A DNA stretch of 64,000 bases from Thuidium tamariscinum (taxonomy: Eukaryota > Streptophyta > Bryopsida > Hypnales > Thuidiaceae). Shown here piece by piece: positions 1-11,928 of the stretch. The position numbers and the translations under genes were made by a program. A model generated the notes under the pieces. It worked only from the letters and a program-made list of their open reading frames with translations, ran no database searches and was not told the DNA's origin. The stretch covers positions 24,753,501 through 24,817,500 of the forward strand of contig OX344749.2 in the NCBI GenBank assembly GCA_947034885.2, read 5' to 3'. Within the stretch, counting starts at the first letter, position 1. Each line of letters starts with the position of its first letter.

Positions 1-800
1 TTAGATTGTTTGCTCTCCTCTTTTATGCTTAGTTCCGTTTCTTTACGGTGTAGTTTTAACGACAGCTGGTCGTGAGGTTTTGGAAAGGGTTGTGATTTTT
101 GAGATAGGGATTAAACTGTTACGTGCAGAAGGTTGGATCCAAGCACTGTGCGACACTCTTTCATTCAATAGAGTTCGATGAGTTCAGATGAATACTAATA
201 CTAAGGATTTTATGCATACGACCTCCCGACCCTAAAATGTACAACCAGTGTACATTGAAGAACCCAATTCACCCCATGTGTCGGATGAGCCTAGAGGATG
301 CTAACGTATTTCTGTTGTGTTTGTAAATCGCTCAGTCGCTCTCCACCAGCGTGCGAGAAGGCGCGACGCGCTTCATTAATCGTATGAAAGGTATTCATTG
401 CTATTCCACCTGCTATTCCAGCCAGCTGATTATCATGTTTCACTCTTATGCTCATCAACGATTTCACAGCTCTAGGAGGACATTTGAATTTATCACTCTG
501 ATTATTGTTTCCCTCAGTTGCCCGATCTTTTTATTTATTTTTGACTTTCGAATGGAATCTGCTTGCTTTTTTTGTCCATTTTTTGTAGTTATTACGGAGT
601 TGCTAATTGTACCGCGACGTCTTTTAGACCGTAAGGACCTTGTACAATATTTTTCAATTTGTTCATTGTATCTGATTAACGTGATGATAACCATCAGAAA
701 ACCAAATTGTACAAGTGTAACAATACTCCTGTTTCAATCTACCCCTTATTGTCTGGTTTTACAATTAGTCTCTTGCATGATCAGTGAACAAACACATATC
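1..800 (+). pseudogene. Partial duplicate of the DUF538 gene (intron 1, exon 2, start of intron 2)
   Basis: This stretch is clearly homologous to about 12370-13135, the intron 1 / exon 2 / intron 2 part of the DUF538 gene downstream. The exon-2 copy lies at 336-390, has the same 55-nt length, keeps the acceptor CAG and donor GT, and still reads SLSTSVREGATRFINRMK. The similarity fades at about 790-800, after a shared CATGATCA motif. The matching coding exon 3 is absent; unrelated sequence and then the aldose 1-epimerase start codon (848) follow instead. Exon 1 of this copy would lie left of the window. I read it as a truncated segmental duplicate. A chimeric transcript spliced from this exon cannot be excluded. 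Confidence 0.75.
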
Positions 801-847
801 TCTTATATGATCAGTGATCAGGGAAGTGAAGGGGTTGTAAGTTACCG

Positions 848-3800
848 ATGGGTGTGAGCAAGGCGGGCCACGTGACGGAGGAGTGCGTGGGCGATGGCGT
901 GTTCCTCTACACGTTGGAGCGCGGTGCTGTGCGGGCCGTCTTCAGCAACTGGGGTGCCACGCTCATGTCCTTACGCTTGCCGGATGCACAAGGTAATTGT
1001 TAATCGATCTATCAACAAGTAATGCGTTGTGTTGTGTGGCCTCCTTTCACGTTTCCTTCTTCGCAATTGCATCCCGGTAGATCCGATTTTGCAGGCTTCG
1101 TCGATGATTGTTTTTGTTTTCTCTTACGGCTTGAGGAATTGTTTTCGTATCGTGGATGGGGTGAGGGGGTGAGTCTTCTTTCAATGCCACCACTTTCACG
1201 ACCACACGGAAATTGTAGATCATCAACCCTGTAGTCTTTCTTTTTTTTCCCTTTTATATTCTGATTTGTGTCTTGCAATGAGCCAGAGGCGTCTTTGGCA
1301 GTAATTAAGGCTTGTTGTTTATTCGTGCAATCTGAAATATTACTAATTTCCACCCCAATGTATTGACACTAATCTTACAATGACACTAATTTTACTTCCT
1401 CTTTTATAGGATGAATCTGTGCTAGTAGACGGGAGTGTACAATGCAAGAGCTTGCTGAATGTGATCCCTGCCGGGCTTGAGAAAAAGAACTTATTTCAAT
1501 TGACAATTGGATTGTGTGGCAGGAGAATATGGTGACATTGTCCTGGGCTTTGACACCTTGGGTCCTTACATGGTGAGCCTCGTTATTTCCAACTCTTGAA
1601 TGTGTCTCAGAGACTCTACACTTCGTTTTGTGTGAGATTTATAGGTGTCAGTTGACATTGCTCCTAGGCTGGTTTAGCAAAAATTAATCCATTTTGAATT
1701 GCTGAGTATTTGAGATTTTTTCCTGGAGATCATAGCATTATTCAGCAGTGAGTCGGGGGTTTCTTTGGCTCAATCCTTGGGAAACTCAAACTGTCAGGCT
1801 TGTAGTCAATTAACTTATATCAAATCATCTTGGGCAACCACGTTCCTGTCTCATAATCCCCTTTCAATCTTGAGTCTCCATACTTTTAAAAGTCAGTTAG
1901 CAGACCTCGTTCTGTCTTCGGCCTTTGACTGTTGGTAACAATCGGTGCAGCTGAACATTGATAGGATTTGGAAATTCAATTCAGAAATTCGCCGAATATT
2001 TGCAGGTGCCTAACCTAAATTTAGCAAATTAGTTCGTTCTTAGGCACTGGGGTTCTGAACGAAGGTTTTTAAGCAAGCCTTAGAAATGTGATTGGGACTC
2101 ATCATACTTCGGCATGGTTGATTGATGACGTTCAGGACGGTACTTCACCCTATTTCGGAGCCTTAGTGGGACGCGTGGCGAATCGGATTGCTCGAGGCAC
2201 ATTCACCCTGGACGGGGAGCGCTACACTCTGCCCATCAACAATGGACCGAATTCCCTTCATGGTGCTTCTCTTTCCTGCATTTCAGAGTTGTAGTGATAC
2301 GTGTATGATTGTTATGTAATATATGCTTCCGAATTGGTCTACATTTTAATCTTTTTTTTGGTAGTTCTGATTAGTTCATATGGATTCTTTCATTTGTCCG
2401 ATTTCATTTGTGTTTTAGACCAAATCGTGCCACGGTTCTTACTTATTCTGGAGATACAAAATTTGGACTATTTTTTTTCACACCATGATCAATCGAGTTA
2501 ATCATTTTCAAATCCATTATTCCCTGGCTCTTCAGAAGTTAATACATGGTTCATCTCACTTATTTTGTTTCCTGTTTTGAGCAGGTGGTCTCATTGGGTT
2601 TGATAAAGTTTTGTGGGAAGCGAGGAAGGTGATAGATAGCAATGGCCCTTCAGTACAGTTCACTTACCACAGCCATGACGGGGAGCAAGGTATCCTCTTG
2701 TCATTCCTTCTGGCAAGGTTGCAATCATGTTCACCAATATTCTTGAGTCATGAAATGATTTCTAAAAAATGGCCACAGATTGACAAGAATGACTATACTA
2801 GATGAATGTGCTTCAAAATGCTATAAACTTGATACCTTAACCAACGATAACAAAATAACCTAATACTGACTGACAAATATGACAAAAAACAATTGTGATT
2901 CAAGGTTCAATAAGCCTAGTTCATTACCCCACTGATCTTGATGTTTCCGTGACTTGAGCCCTGAGACGATTTGCCACTGATGGAATCAAAATAACGAATC
3001 CTGACTGAAAATAAGACTTACGAAATTAATTCGAAGTGTAATAAACTTGATTTCTTATTAAGCGTGTTTAGTTTAAGAAATAACAAATTTAAACTGATGA
3101 ATATAGCGGTAGATGAGTGTGATTTAGTATGTGATTTCTTCACTATGACCAGCGTACCTCGTTGATCTTGATGTCTCCGTGACTTAAGCCTTGAGATAAA
3201 TTCCCACTGATGATCCTCAAGAAATAACCATAGATGGACGAGTACGATGACTGAAGATTTCTCGGATAATTGATTAGAAAAATTGAAGTGCAAACTGACA
3301 GATTTGACCAAAGATGACACTGATTGAAAATGCGATTTCTCCACTGTGAGCAGGGTATCCCGGTGACCTGGACGTCTCAGTGACGTACACCCTAAGCAGC
3401 GACAACGAGCTCCGGACCGAAATGCAAGCCAAGCCGGTGAACAAGGCCACCCCCGTGAACCTCGCACAGCACTCCTATTTCAACTTGGGCGGCCACAACA
3501 GTGGTAATGTGCTGCAGCACCGAGTTCAGTTATGGAGCACAAGTTACACCCCCGTGGACGAAACGCAAATTCCCACTGGGGAGGTGGTGCCAGTGCGCGG
3601 CACCCCGTTCGATTTCACCGAGGAGGCTTCCATTGGCAGCCGCATCAACGAAGTGCCCGGTGGGTACGACCACAACTTCGACCTCCGCAATGGGCTTGCC
3701 GATCCTGCTGCAACAGGGGAAGCTCTTCCGGTGCATCATCAGGAAGAAGGGGGCCTGCGCATCGCTGCCAAAGTCTGGGACCCTGTCAGTAAGCGCGCCA

Positions 3801-4024
3801 TGGAGGTTTTCACCACTGCTCCTGGGGTGCAATTCTACACTGGCAACTTCTTGGATGGGGTGGTGGGGAAAGGAGGCGCTCTTTACAACGTCCATGCGGG
3901 CTTGTGCTTTGAAACGCAAGGCTTTCCAAACGCTGTCAACGAGCCCCGGTTCCCTTCTGTCATTGTCCGGCCCGGGGAAACCTACAGGCATGTCATGGTG
4001 CACAAATTTTACACCCAGTCTTGA
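848..4024 (+). CDS. Aldose 1-epimerase (galactose mutarotase), 5 exons, 365 aa
   Basis: It interconverts alpha and beta anomers of aldoses such as glucose and galactose, feeding the Leloir pathway and general sugar metabolism. No signal peptide is apparent, so it is probably cytosolic. Exons: 848-992, 1523-1572, 2136-2262, 2585-2689 and 3354-4024, all GT-AG and in phase, giving 365 aa, close to the usual ~340. Family motifs appear in order: NWGATLMSL near residue 35, [16 protein letters not shown] (residues 69-84), [13 protein letters not shown] (106-118) with catalytic-type His107, [11 protein letters not shown] with His182, GYDHNF with Asp248, and [12 protein letters not shown] with the general-base Glu329. 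The first ATG in the exon was chosen because the following residues fit the family N-terminus. Its start lies only ~50 bp after the DUF538 duplicate. GC-rich exons contrast with AT-rich introns. Nothing is broken. Confidence 0.93.
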
Positions 4025-7000
4025 ATTCTCCCTTGTGACTTGCGACGTTCATTTTGCTGATGTGAGACCTTGAATGAACAAACAGAATTTCGTTGGTTCC
4101 ATAGGAGAATTTGAGCTGGTTTTCTCACTGTTACTGTCGTATACCAACAACTGGTTCGAAGTTCTTAGAAGAATTTGAAGAGTCATGTGATCCCAAGACA
4201 GTGTGTTCCCTCTGATCGCTATTGCGAACCCTAGATGGTATCAACCCTAGATTGTATCTCTGAACCCTAGATGGTTAATCAACCCTTAGACCCTGTGATT
4301 ATACATATATTTTTCGGTGAGGGAATATCTTGGTGAAGCCGACTGTGAAGCTGTATACTTTTTAGCTCATGGGGATTTCCTCTTGGGTCTTGATTGAGAA
4401 CTCATTCAGGGAACCATTTTGGGGAAGGTTTTTTTTATTGAAGGGTGGATAGGTTTCAAAGTTGCTCCAATACGTCCAATACGTGGTTGGCTGTTTTTAC
4501 TCTAGTGCTGGGATAGGAAGGCAGTTGGTACAGAGATCTGATGTCATGAAAAATTATACAGCAGGGGCAGTGTACAGTACATCGGGAGAGGGAGTTTTCA
4601 AACTCTTGCAATATGATTACATGTTTCCATTTTGTAATGGTGTTTGTTTTCTTGCGGTTACTGGCATGTATTTTGTCAAGTCAGATTAGCATTCTCCGTA
4701 TGCACTGGCCTTCTATGTCGGTGTGCTGAACAGTAGGGTCCTATGTTCTTACAAACTACCTTTCGTGTCATTTAAAGAATTTTGCATAATGTAAAATGCA
4801 ATCCCCATTTAGTTTGTGACATTGCATTGTTGCCAATCAAGCATGTTGAGTTTAGATCTTCTCATTTTGCAAGGGTAGGATCTAAAACTCAATTTAGGAA
4901 GAAAACAACTTAATGTGAATAGGTTGCATGATTCGTGAATCCAAATAAAAAGTACTTGCTTAAAAATTCAATTTCAATTTAGAATTAATAATAAACTAGT
5001 ATACAAAAGAGAGTGAAGTCTAAGACTTTTGGATAATTTTACTAAAGAAATATCTAGAGTGAAAGTAGATTAAGTAGTTTGGAAGAGTAATGCTTATAGT
5101 TAATTCACTTCATATATTTGGCCTTCAAAAAAGAAGGTCAATGTTGCTTTAACTTCTCACCCTTAATGGAAGAGAGGTTCAAAGTTTTATTATTTCTATT
5201 TATCTACTTGTTTGTAGATTTTTTTGTATTCATTCTTAAACAATTGTAAAGTATTGACTTTCAAGACTCTATTATGCAAATATTCTTTAGTTCTAAGTAT
5301 ATTTCTTTTCAACAAACGATTACGTTTACTTTCTAAATGTAACATTTTCCATTCAAAAAATGACCCATCAATTACATCTTTAGGGAAGTAGACAAAACAT
5401 CTTTAAAACTCATTATCATTGAAATGTGATATTTGAAATTATTAAAGATTTTTTTTTGAGAAAATCAAGAATGTTCAATTTTCAATTATGTTAATGAAGA
5501 ATTTCTGATCTTAGGTTTTGTATTTTATTGATAGATATTTGTAAGTATCGTAGCAAATTCATCAATATGGATATGATATGTAAATTATATTTTACAACTT
5601 TTGTTCAAATGTCATTGTTAAATTGTTCTTTCAAATTGCACACTGTAATATAAGAGAGAGTTTGTAAAACCATTTAGAGTAATGACTCATTAGCTAGTTG
5701 ACCAATATTTGATTCATAATAGAAGATTTAGTGCTAAGGAAGTAACTTAATTTATCATATGAAATTTGGCTCCATAAAGAGCCATTTTTGGCGAGTTTCC
5801 CTGCAGTAGTGAAGGAATGGTTGACTATTGTTAGTTGTTATAAATACAAAAATTAATTAAAAAATAAAAATAAAATTTGGGCCATTGAAACTGAAAAAAA
5901 TCAAATTTAAAAATTAAAAAAAAAATTGACGCGATCATTGCCTGACCACATCAACTTTCTGCAGTTTTGTAGTTCTTGTAGTTCCCCACTACACAGGAAC
6001 TCGCAGTCTTCTATTCATCCAAATCTCTTCTAATGATTACAAAATCTTGTCAATTTGAAAGAATACAATCATGACTTAAATAGATTTGACCTTCTGATCA
6101 ACCAATTCAATAATTTTTTATGACAAACAAGCGCAATGGATGGTTTGTTTAATCTTTGAAGGATGGACTGGTTGTTGTGGAAATCATGCATTTTGATATC
6201 GTGTGACATCATGTACTTTGAAAAAGCCAATTATACTCATTGGAAGTCAAACAACTATAGAAGATCTATTCTTTCCACTCCTAATACCAAGGATGAAAAG
6301 TTGCACTTCTATCCTAGAAGGAAAGATTCTTCATCATTCAAAGAATGCCAAATGTCTACGATGGCATTCAAGGGTTAACTTGATGGACTGGTCATCTAAC
6401 TAGGATGGATTATAGTAGTAGGATCAACTAATATCAAAATTTAATGATATGGTTGCAAAGAGTGAGTTGGAGGTGTGCATGTAAGAACCATCTACAATTG
6501 ATTTTGTTAATCTAGTACAACATGACAAGGATTAGTTCTAAAATTTAAATGATAATCCCCTAGATAATACCAATTCAATGATGTAAATTGTGAAAGAGGC
6601 TGACACTAAAATATGAGAGCAAAGTCACTTTGAACTTGTCATACAATTGCACATAATGACAACTTGCAAAGTAATTTGTTTCAAGTTGTGGAAGAATTCA
6701 CATTAGTTTGAAACACAAATGTATTGTATCATTCAAATACTTCATTGTTGTAAGATGTGATATTTGGTTGTGGGCTAAAATGTAGATCTTCAACTCCTTG
6801 ATCTCATTTGCACTCTTTCCATTGTAGATGCCATTCTTTGCTTAAAAATCAAAATAAAATAAGAATTAGTATATGAAAACAAGGATTGTTTGTATCATGT
6901 CCCTTTGTAACGTTGACATGTTAGCCATAATGCCAACCTTGAACCCTAGCATTTGTCAAAATAGAATATTTATTGTGAAGGAAAAATTTTAACTTCCACA

Positions 7001-7832
7001 ATGATCAATTTTGTCTAATACTATTATGTCATTGGTAGATCTAATTTACTCAACAATTTTGAAAACAAACCAATTGGATGAATTGGTTGTTTCAATCTGC
7101 CAATAGGCTATCTAGTTGACAAACTCGAAGATAGATCCAACATTTTTTACCTCAAGTTAAATCTTGAATTACAATAAAATATGAAAATTGATTTGTTTTT
7201 GTCTATTTATATCCAAGTGCAATTTTAGCATGTTATTATAAGTGGTGTAATATGACAAATCAACGCAAATAGTCTATGTCATGTTGGGATAGAAAACCCT
7301 AATACAAATAAATTACACTTAATACCTCAATGTAAAATACACAAGGATGTGGTACCTACTTAAAAAGGATGTTCATCGGGAGATTTCCTGATAGCAATGA
7401 TAAAAATGACAACAACGAATTGAGAATGCTCATCGGGAAAGGTTGAAAAAAACTAGAGGAAACAAAAATGAGTAGTATGCCAGATCATAACTCTTTATTT
7501 TAGTATAAGGCAACTTTGGCAATAAAAAATGAGTAGTCGATGCACTTCTACAAAGCATTCTAGAGCTAATTTTCTGAATCATGTATACCATGACAAGAGA
7601 AGAATTGTATTGTTAAAGAGTGGAGAAAAGTCAAAGAATTCTAGAGAAAAGTTCAAAAAAGAGTTGTTAAAAGAAATTTGTATTAAAATGAGAGGACAAA
7701 GCCAATTTGATCTTGGCATACTATTGCACAAAGTAGCATTGTACACAAATTTGAGTAGTCAACACTTCTTGATTACTCTCAAACACATATCAAACACAAT
7801 CTCCAAGTCCTTCAATGTTGGAAAATTGGATA
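4025..7832. other. AT-rich intergenic DNA
   Basis: No gene is supported. The first ~650 bp are probably the 3' UTR and flank of the epimerase gene; TTTAGGG-like ACCCTAGAT repeats occur at 4228-4300. The rest is strongly AT-rich with only short chance reading frames. About 6750-7360 is a diverged direct repeat of about 9950-10600, sharing for example the motif AAAATAGAATATT. The 102-codon frame at 7529-7837 is lysine-rich, matches no family I know, and overlaps a repeat related to ~6600-6760, so it is not called. Confidence 0.6.
6750..7360 (+). repeat. Diverged dispersed repeat, copy 1
   Basis: This stretch aligns in short conserved blocks with about 9950-10600 in the same orientation. Shared blocks include AAAATAGAATATT followed by ATTGTGAAGG, CCAATAGG, and ATAGAAAA followed by CTTTAATACAAA-like sequence. 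The blocks occur in the same order and at similar spacing. No reading frame or terminal structure identifies the family. The hAT-like element at 7841-9768 sits between the two copies. Confidence 0.45.
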
Positions 7833-7840
7833 CCTAGTTG

Positions 7841-9768
7841 CCCGGGGAGATTACTCGCGTTTTTTAGAAAACTACATGAGTTAAAAGATAAGGTCTATTT
7901 AATTTAAAGGGGATGCATTATATATATATAGGACTACTATAGGGTTCTTGAAATGTCACATATCCTATTATATATAAATTAGGCTATGTATAAACATTAT
8001 TTAATAGAATTTTTTAATAATAAATTAGCCTTTACAAATAGGGTTCATATAAAAAGTTTGTAGTACAATGAGTATAGATGTAAACAAATTTTTTTAATTG
8101 AATGATAAAACTTACACAATTTAGTAAATCTAAGGATGTTTTTAAGGAGATTTGTTGTTATCATCAAATAATTTTAGCTTGTATATACAAATCTTTCCTT
8201 AAGTATACCAATTATGTAATAGCATGTAAGAATCTATTGTTCCAAGACAAAAGAATTGAACTATAAATTTACAATGAGGTTGTACTATGGAGATTTGTGT
8301 TCACACAAAGTACCCATTAAGAAATTGGTGTAGAGTATGCAACATTTGCATGGAATCTTTTCTATACTTTGACAGTACAAACTCTAGATTTGCCTCAACT
8401 ACTTGAACATATACTTGTAAATGTTTAGAATCATCTTCTTTTTACTAGTGTTTAATAAACACTCTTTTATTTTTTAATTCTAAATTCAAATTCATTGTAA
8501 ATGTATATGTAAAAATAAAATATATAGTCTCTATATTACAATAGAGGTCATATTTTTGGGTCAATCTACAATGTTTTTAGAGTATTAATTTCTCATGTTG
8601 TTCATGTTATATTGCTAGTATTGGTGTTTTTCTTAGTTTTAGTATCATAACTATATTTAATGTTTCTATAATGTTTATTATTCACCATATTAGGTTGTTT
8701 ATAATACATGGCATAGAATTTAGAATATTTAAAAGTATTGTTGCATTTTTTATTTTCATTTTTCATTTGAGATTGTACTACAATACAAGTAATGCATGTA
8801 TTAAGAAAATAGTGTATATATAAGACACTACTTTTTTATTGTGTTGTAGGGTGATTGCAAGAATGACTTCACGGTTTTGTCTCAAAATGGCCTTAGTACT
8901 GCAGTTCTATGACTTTTGGAATATATTTTTTTCTAATGAAATAAAATATGGATACTCTTAAGAACACTCTAAATAGTATGTGGATGAAAGTTCTAACTTA
9001 GAAAAATTTATCTCTAATAGTTATGCTCTCTCAAAGAGTGATGAAAAATACAAGAAAATAGGTAGTTTGGAATTTAATTTTTCTTAAATAGTAAAAAAAC
9101 TCAAGAAGATAACAAAAAAAAAATCCATTTTTTCTAACTTAAAGTTGATTCTTCTTGCCAATTTCCATCTTCAAAAAAATTATTTTGTGTTCTCTACAAC
9201 TGTACCTTGGTAGTGCACTTTGAGCACATGTGGAAGGTGGATACTTTACTATTTTTAGAAAACCTCTTCACAAGCTTGTGTAACTATAGTATAAGTCCTT
9301 GTATCCCAATTTTCACCTTCAAATTTGAAATTTAGGGCTGGAAATAGTACTAAACCCCTCAAAATGGCCAAGGTAGACATCCAATTGGGGTCAGTTTAAA
9401 AATAGTAAACTAATTTTAAAAATTTCAAAAAATTACCAAATGTCAAGAACTTTAGTGTGCACCTCTGTTCCAAATTTAACGGCAAACAAAGACACAATGC
9501 AAAAGTTATGAGCAAAAAACTACCTGTCCAGAGCCTAGGGGACAACAAATAGGACAAGTCATTCTTGCAATCACCTTGTAAATGGATATGAAAAAATTAG
9601 ATATATAAATTTTGTATATAAGATAGCCTAACTATAAAAACCAAATGATTGAATTTATATCTAAAAATACGGTCATTTTAATTACTAAAATGAAGGTAAA
9701 TAGCCCTATGTTAAATACCCTCTTAACTCAGCTGTATTCTTAAAATTACAAGGAGTGATCTCCCCGAG
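7841..9768. mobile_element. hAT-like non-autonomous DNA transposon, 1.93 kb
   Basis: The ends are inverted repeats: CCCGGGGAGATTACTC at 7841 and GAGTGATCTCCCCGAG ending at 9768. Immediately outside them lies an identical 8-bp direct repeat, CCTAGTTG, at 7833-7840 and 9769-9776. An 8-bp target duplication is the hallmark of the hAT superfamily. The interior is AT-rich with no transposase reading frame, so the element is non-autonomous. It contains a second, nested inverted-repeat element at 8850-9575. The TIR does not start with the common hAT CAGGG motif, so the superfamily assignment rests on the duplication length. Confidence 0.65.
8850..9575. mobile_element. 726-bp inverted-repeat element, copy 1 (nested)
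   Basis: Both ends carry the same 20-nt inverted repeat, GGTGATTGCAAGAATGACTT at the left and its complement at the right. The length is exactly 726 bp, identical to the related element at 16258-16983. The right-hand ~200 bp share blocks with that copy, such as CAAAAGTTATG followed by a short AAAAAAC run. There is no coding capacity. TTGTA occurs next to both ends and may be a short target duplication, allowing one extra G at the left. The superfamily is undetermined. Confidence 0.6.
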
Positions 9769-9776
9769 CCTAGTTG

Positions 9777-11072
9777 TTAGCCAAAATGCAAGTGTAAGAC
9801 AACTATTTGATATTCTTTGTACTTTACTCTATTATAGTACCTATAATATACCAAAAAAAAATCAAAACAAGAATTAATATATAAAAATAAGTATCAATCA
9901 ACACTTCAACAAAAATTAGATTTAATATATAAAGGGTGGGAATCTAAAGCAACCGAAGCCTAGATCTTCTATATCATAGAAAAGTAGTTGTTTTTCACCT
10001 TTGAAGGTGGGTTTTTCTTTAAATTAAACTTGTAAGTGATGAAAAATGCAATGAGAGAATTCAAAAGAAGTATTAGTATATATAAACAAAGGTTGTTCAC
10101 ATCAACTCCCAACATTGGCCTATGTTTTGCCATAGCTTTAGCTTAGAATTCTAGTGTTCTTCAAAATAGAATATTCATTGTGAAGGGGAAAATTTTATTA
10201 CTACAATGGACAATTTGGATGAACACAATTATGATACAATTTAATTACCACAATGGATACAACTATTTGACTAATTGGCTCAATGAATTTAAGGAAAGAT
10301 TAGCACGATGATTAAGTTGAATAAGTCTACCAATAGGTTGTTTAGGTGATGGATAAAGTTGATAGACCCAATGAATTTCATCAATACTTTTTAACTTAGC
10401 ATAAATCTTGGATTAAAATAAAATAGGATAATTAATTTTTTTTGGCCATCTATATCTATATGTGACTTTATCCATTAGGACCCATGGTGATTGACATGTT
10501 ATAACAAACCACAAATAGTTCACTTGATGTTAAGATAGAAAACTTTAATACAAACAAACAACAATTAGTACCTCAATACAAATTAGAATTATTATAAGTA
10601 TAAATTATAAAGGAAAAGAATTAGATACCTTCATATAGTCCCTATTGTCATTGGTATACAATTGTTAGCCTTTGCTAGTTAGTACCACATCCTCATGGTC
10701 TTTACATTTCTATTGTGATAATTTAGTGGTCTTTTATCCAAATAAATAATGCCAACATCTTGAAGTTTACATTTTTCACCTTGGGATTTTTCATTTAACT
10801 TCATTAACTTGTCAATATGCTTGTCCTTTATAGCCATGGCAACCAAATACTCATCTTTATCATGCCTTGAGCATTTATTTTCTTGTTTTAGTTTTCTCTT
10901 CAAAGAGCCAATTTTATAGAATTGTTCTAAGTTATTGTGTTGGATGAATTAATCAACCAAAGCCAAACGCTATTTTAGTGCATCCATGTGTCATGAAAGG
11001 ACCTCCATCTCAAAGATCAATTAGTCTAAGTAACTTTCTATAAGAAATTTCTTGGAGTAAGGCAACCTAAGT
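9777..11072. other. AT-rich repeat DNA, including repeat copy 2 (~9950-10600)
   Basis: No gene is supported. About 9950-10600 is the second copy of the diverged repeat at 6750-7360. The minus-strand 74-codon frame at 10679-10903 is Lys-rich and unrecognised, and is treated as chance. Confidence 0.5.
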
Positions 11073-11249
11073 CACTAGTAGAAAAGTATGTTGTAGTGAA
11101 CAAAACAATGTTGGGTTGCTTATGTTGACTTTGTTGTTGAAAATGTAGAAATTTGCGTTTCAAATGCAAATTTCTACATTTTCAACAACAAAGTCAACAT
11201 AAGCAACCCAACATTGTTTTGTTCACTACAACATACTTTTCTACTAGTG
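11073..11249. mobile_element. 177-bp near-perfect palindromic CACTA-type foldback element
   Basis: Two arms of about 88 nt are reverse complements with a single visible mismatch near the centre and almost no loop. The termini are CACTAGTAGAAAAG and its complement, which fits CACTA (CMC/EnSpm) terminal repeats. The 3-bp duplication AGT flanks both ends (11070-11072 and 11250-11252), the size expected for that superfamily. The near-identity of the arms suggests recent origin or gene conversion. A transcript would fold into one long hairpin able to feed small-RNA pathways. It has no coding content. Confidence 0.8.
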
Positions 11250-11928
11250 AGTGTAAAGGCAACCCAATTTCACTAGCTAGTGTAAATGCTTCAAAGTTAA
11301 TGTCATCATTTCTAGGGAACCTTGGATTTATTTCTTAATGGAGATAGTATCTAATATAGCATAATACCTTTCCAATTAGGCATGGGGAATTGGGGATCTG
11401 GTGTAAAGTGCAAATCCGGCCTTCAAGTTAGTTATGGACTAGGTAACCTTCGAGCCGCCGGGAGGTGGTGAGAAGGTTACACGACGTAACGAGCTCTGTC
11501 CGTGGATGAAAAGTCTTGTAATTGTTGCCTTCATGGATGAATATTATGCAATTATGATAAAATTATCCTGCTCGTGGATGAAACACGTTCGAGCACACTG
11601 ACGAATACAGACAGAGCTGGTTACGAGTTAAACCCTTCAGGTTCTTATGTCAAAATAAGAAATGTCCCTACCGACTCGCAACTCCCCAGCTTCTCGGTAC
11701 CGGTATTTGCGGCATTACAACATTCCTCGTTCCTTCGGGACTTTGGCAGTCTAGATTGTAGGTCTCGCTCTTCACTTGCACTTGTTTGCCCTGTTGTAAG
11801 AATTTCTTAGCAACGCTGGGTCATTACCTCAGAGTCCTGAGAAGACGAAGATCTAGGTTTATAGCGGAGGGTTTCGCAATCTTTTAATTTGAGTTGGGTC
11901 CGCTTCGCGAGGAGGACGACTTTCTTCG
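11250..11928. other. Upstream region of the DUF538 gene
   Basis: AT-rich up to ~11400, then mixed-composition sequence that probably holds promoter and 5' UTR. Sequence around 11420-11900 is more GC-rich and resembles a leader. I see no convincing TATA box or other defined site. Confidence 0.4.

Noticed and set aside
351-857. 168-codon plus-strand frame near the window start
   Set aside because: It runs through the copied DUF538 exon and then intron sequence; only the 55-nt exon copy is conserved in type.
3530-4003. 157-codon minus-strand frame inside the epimerase last exon
   Set aside because: Shadow of the GC-rich coding exon on the other strand; no independent family match.
7529-7837. 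102-codon Lys-rich frame in AT-rich DNA
   Set aside because: No recognisable domain, and it lies in a diverged repeat related to ~6600-6760.
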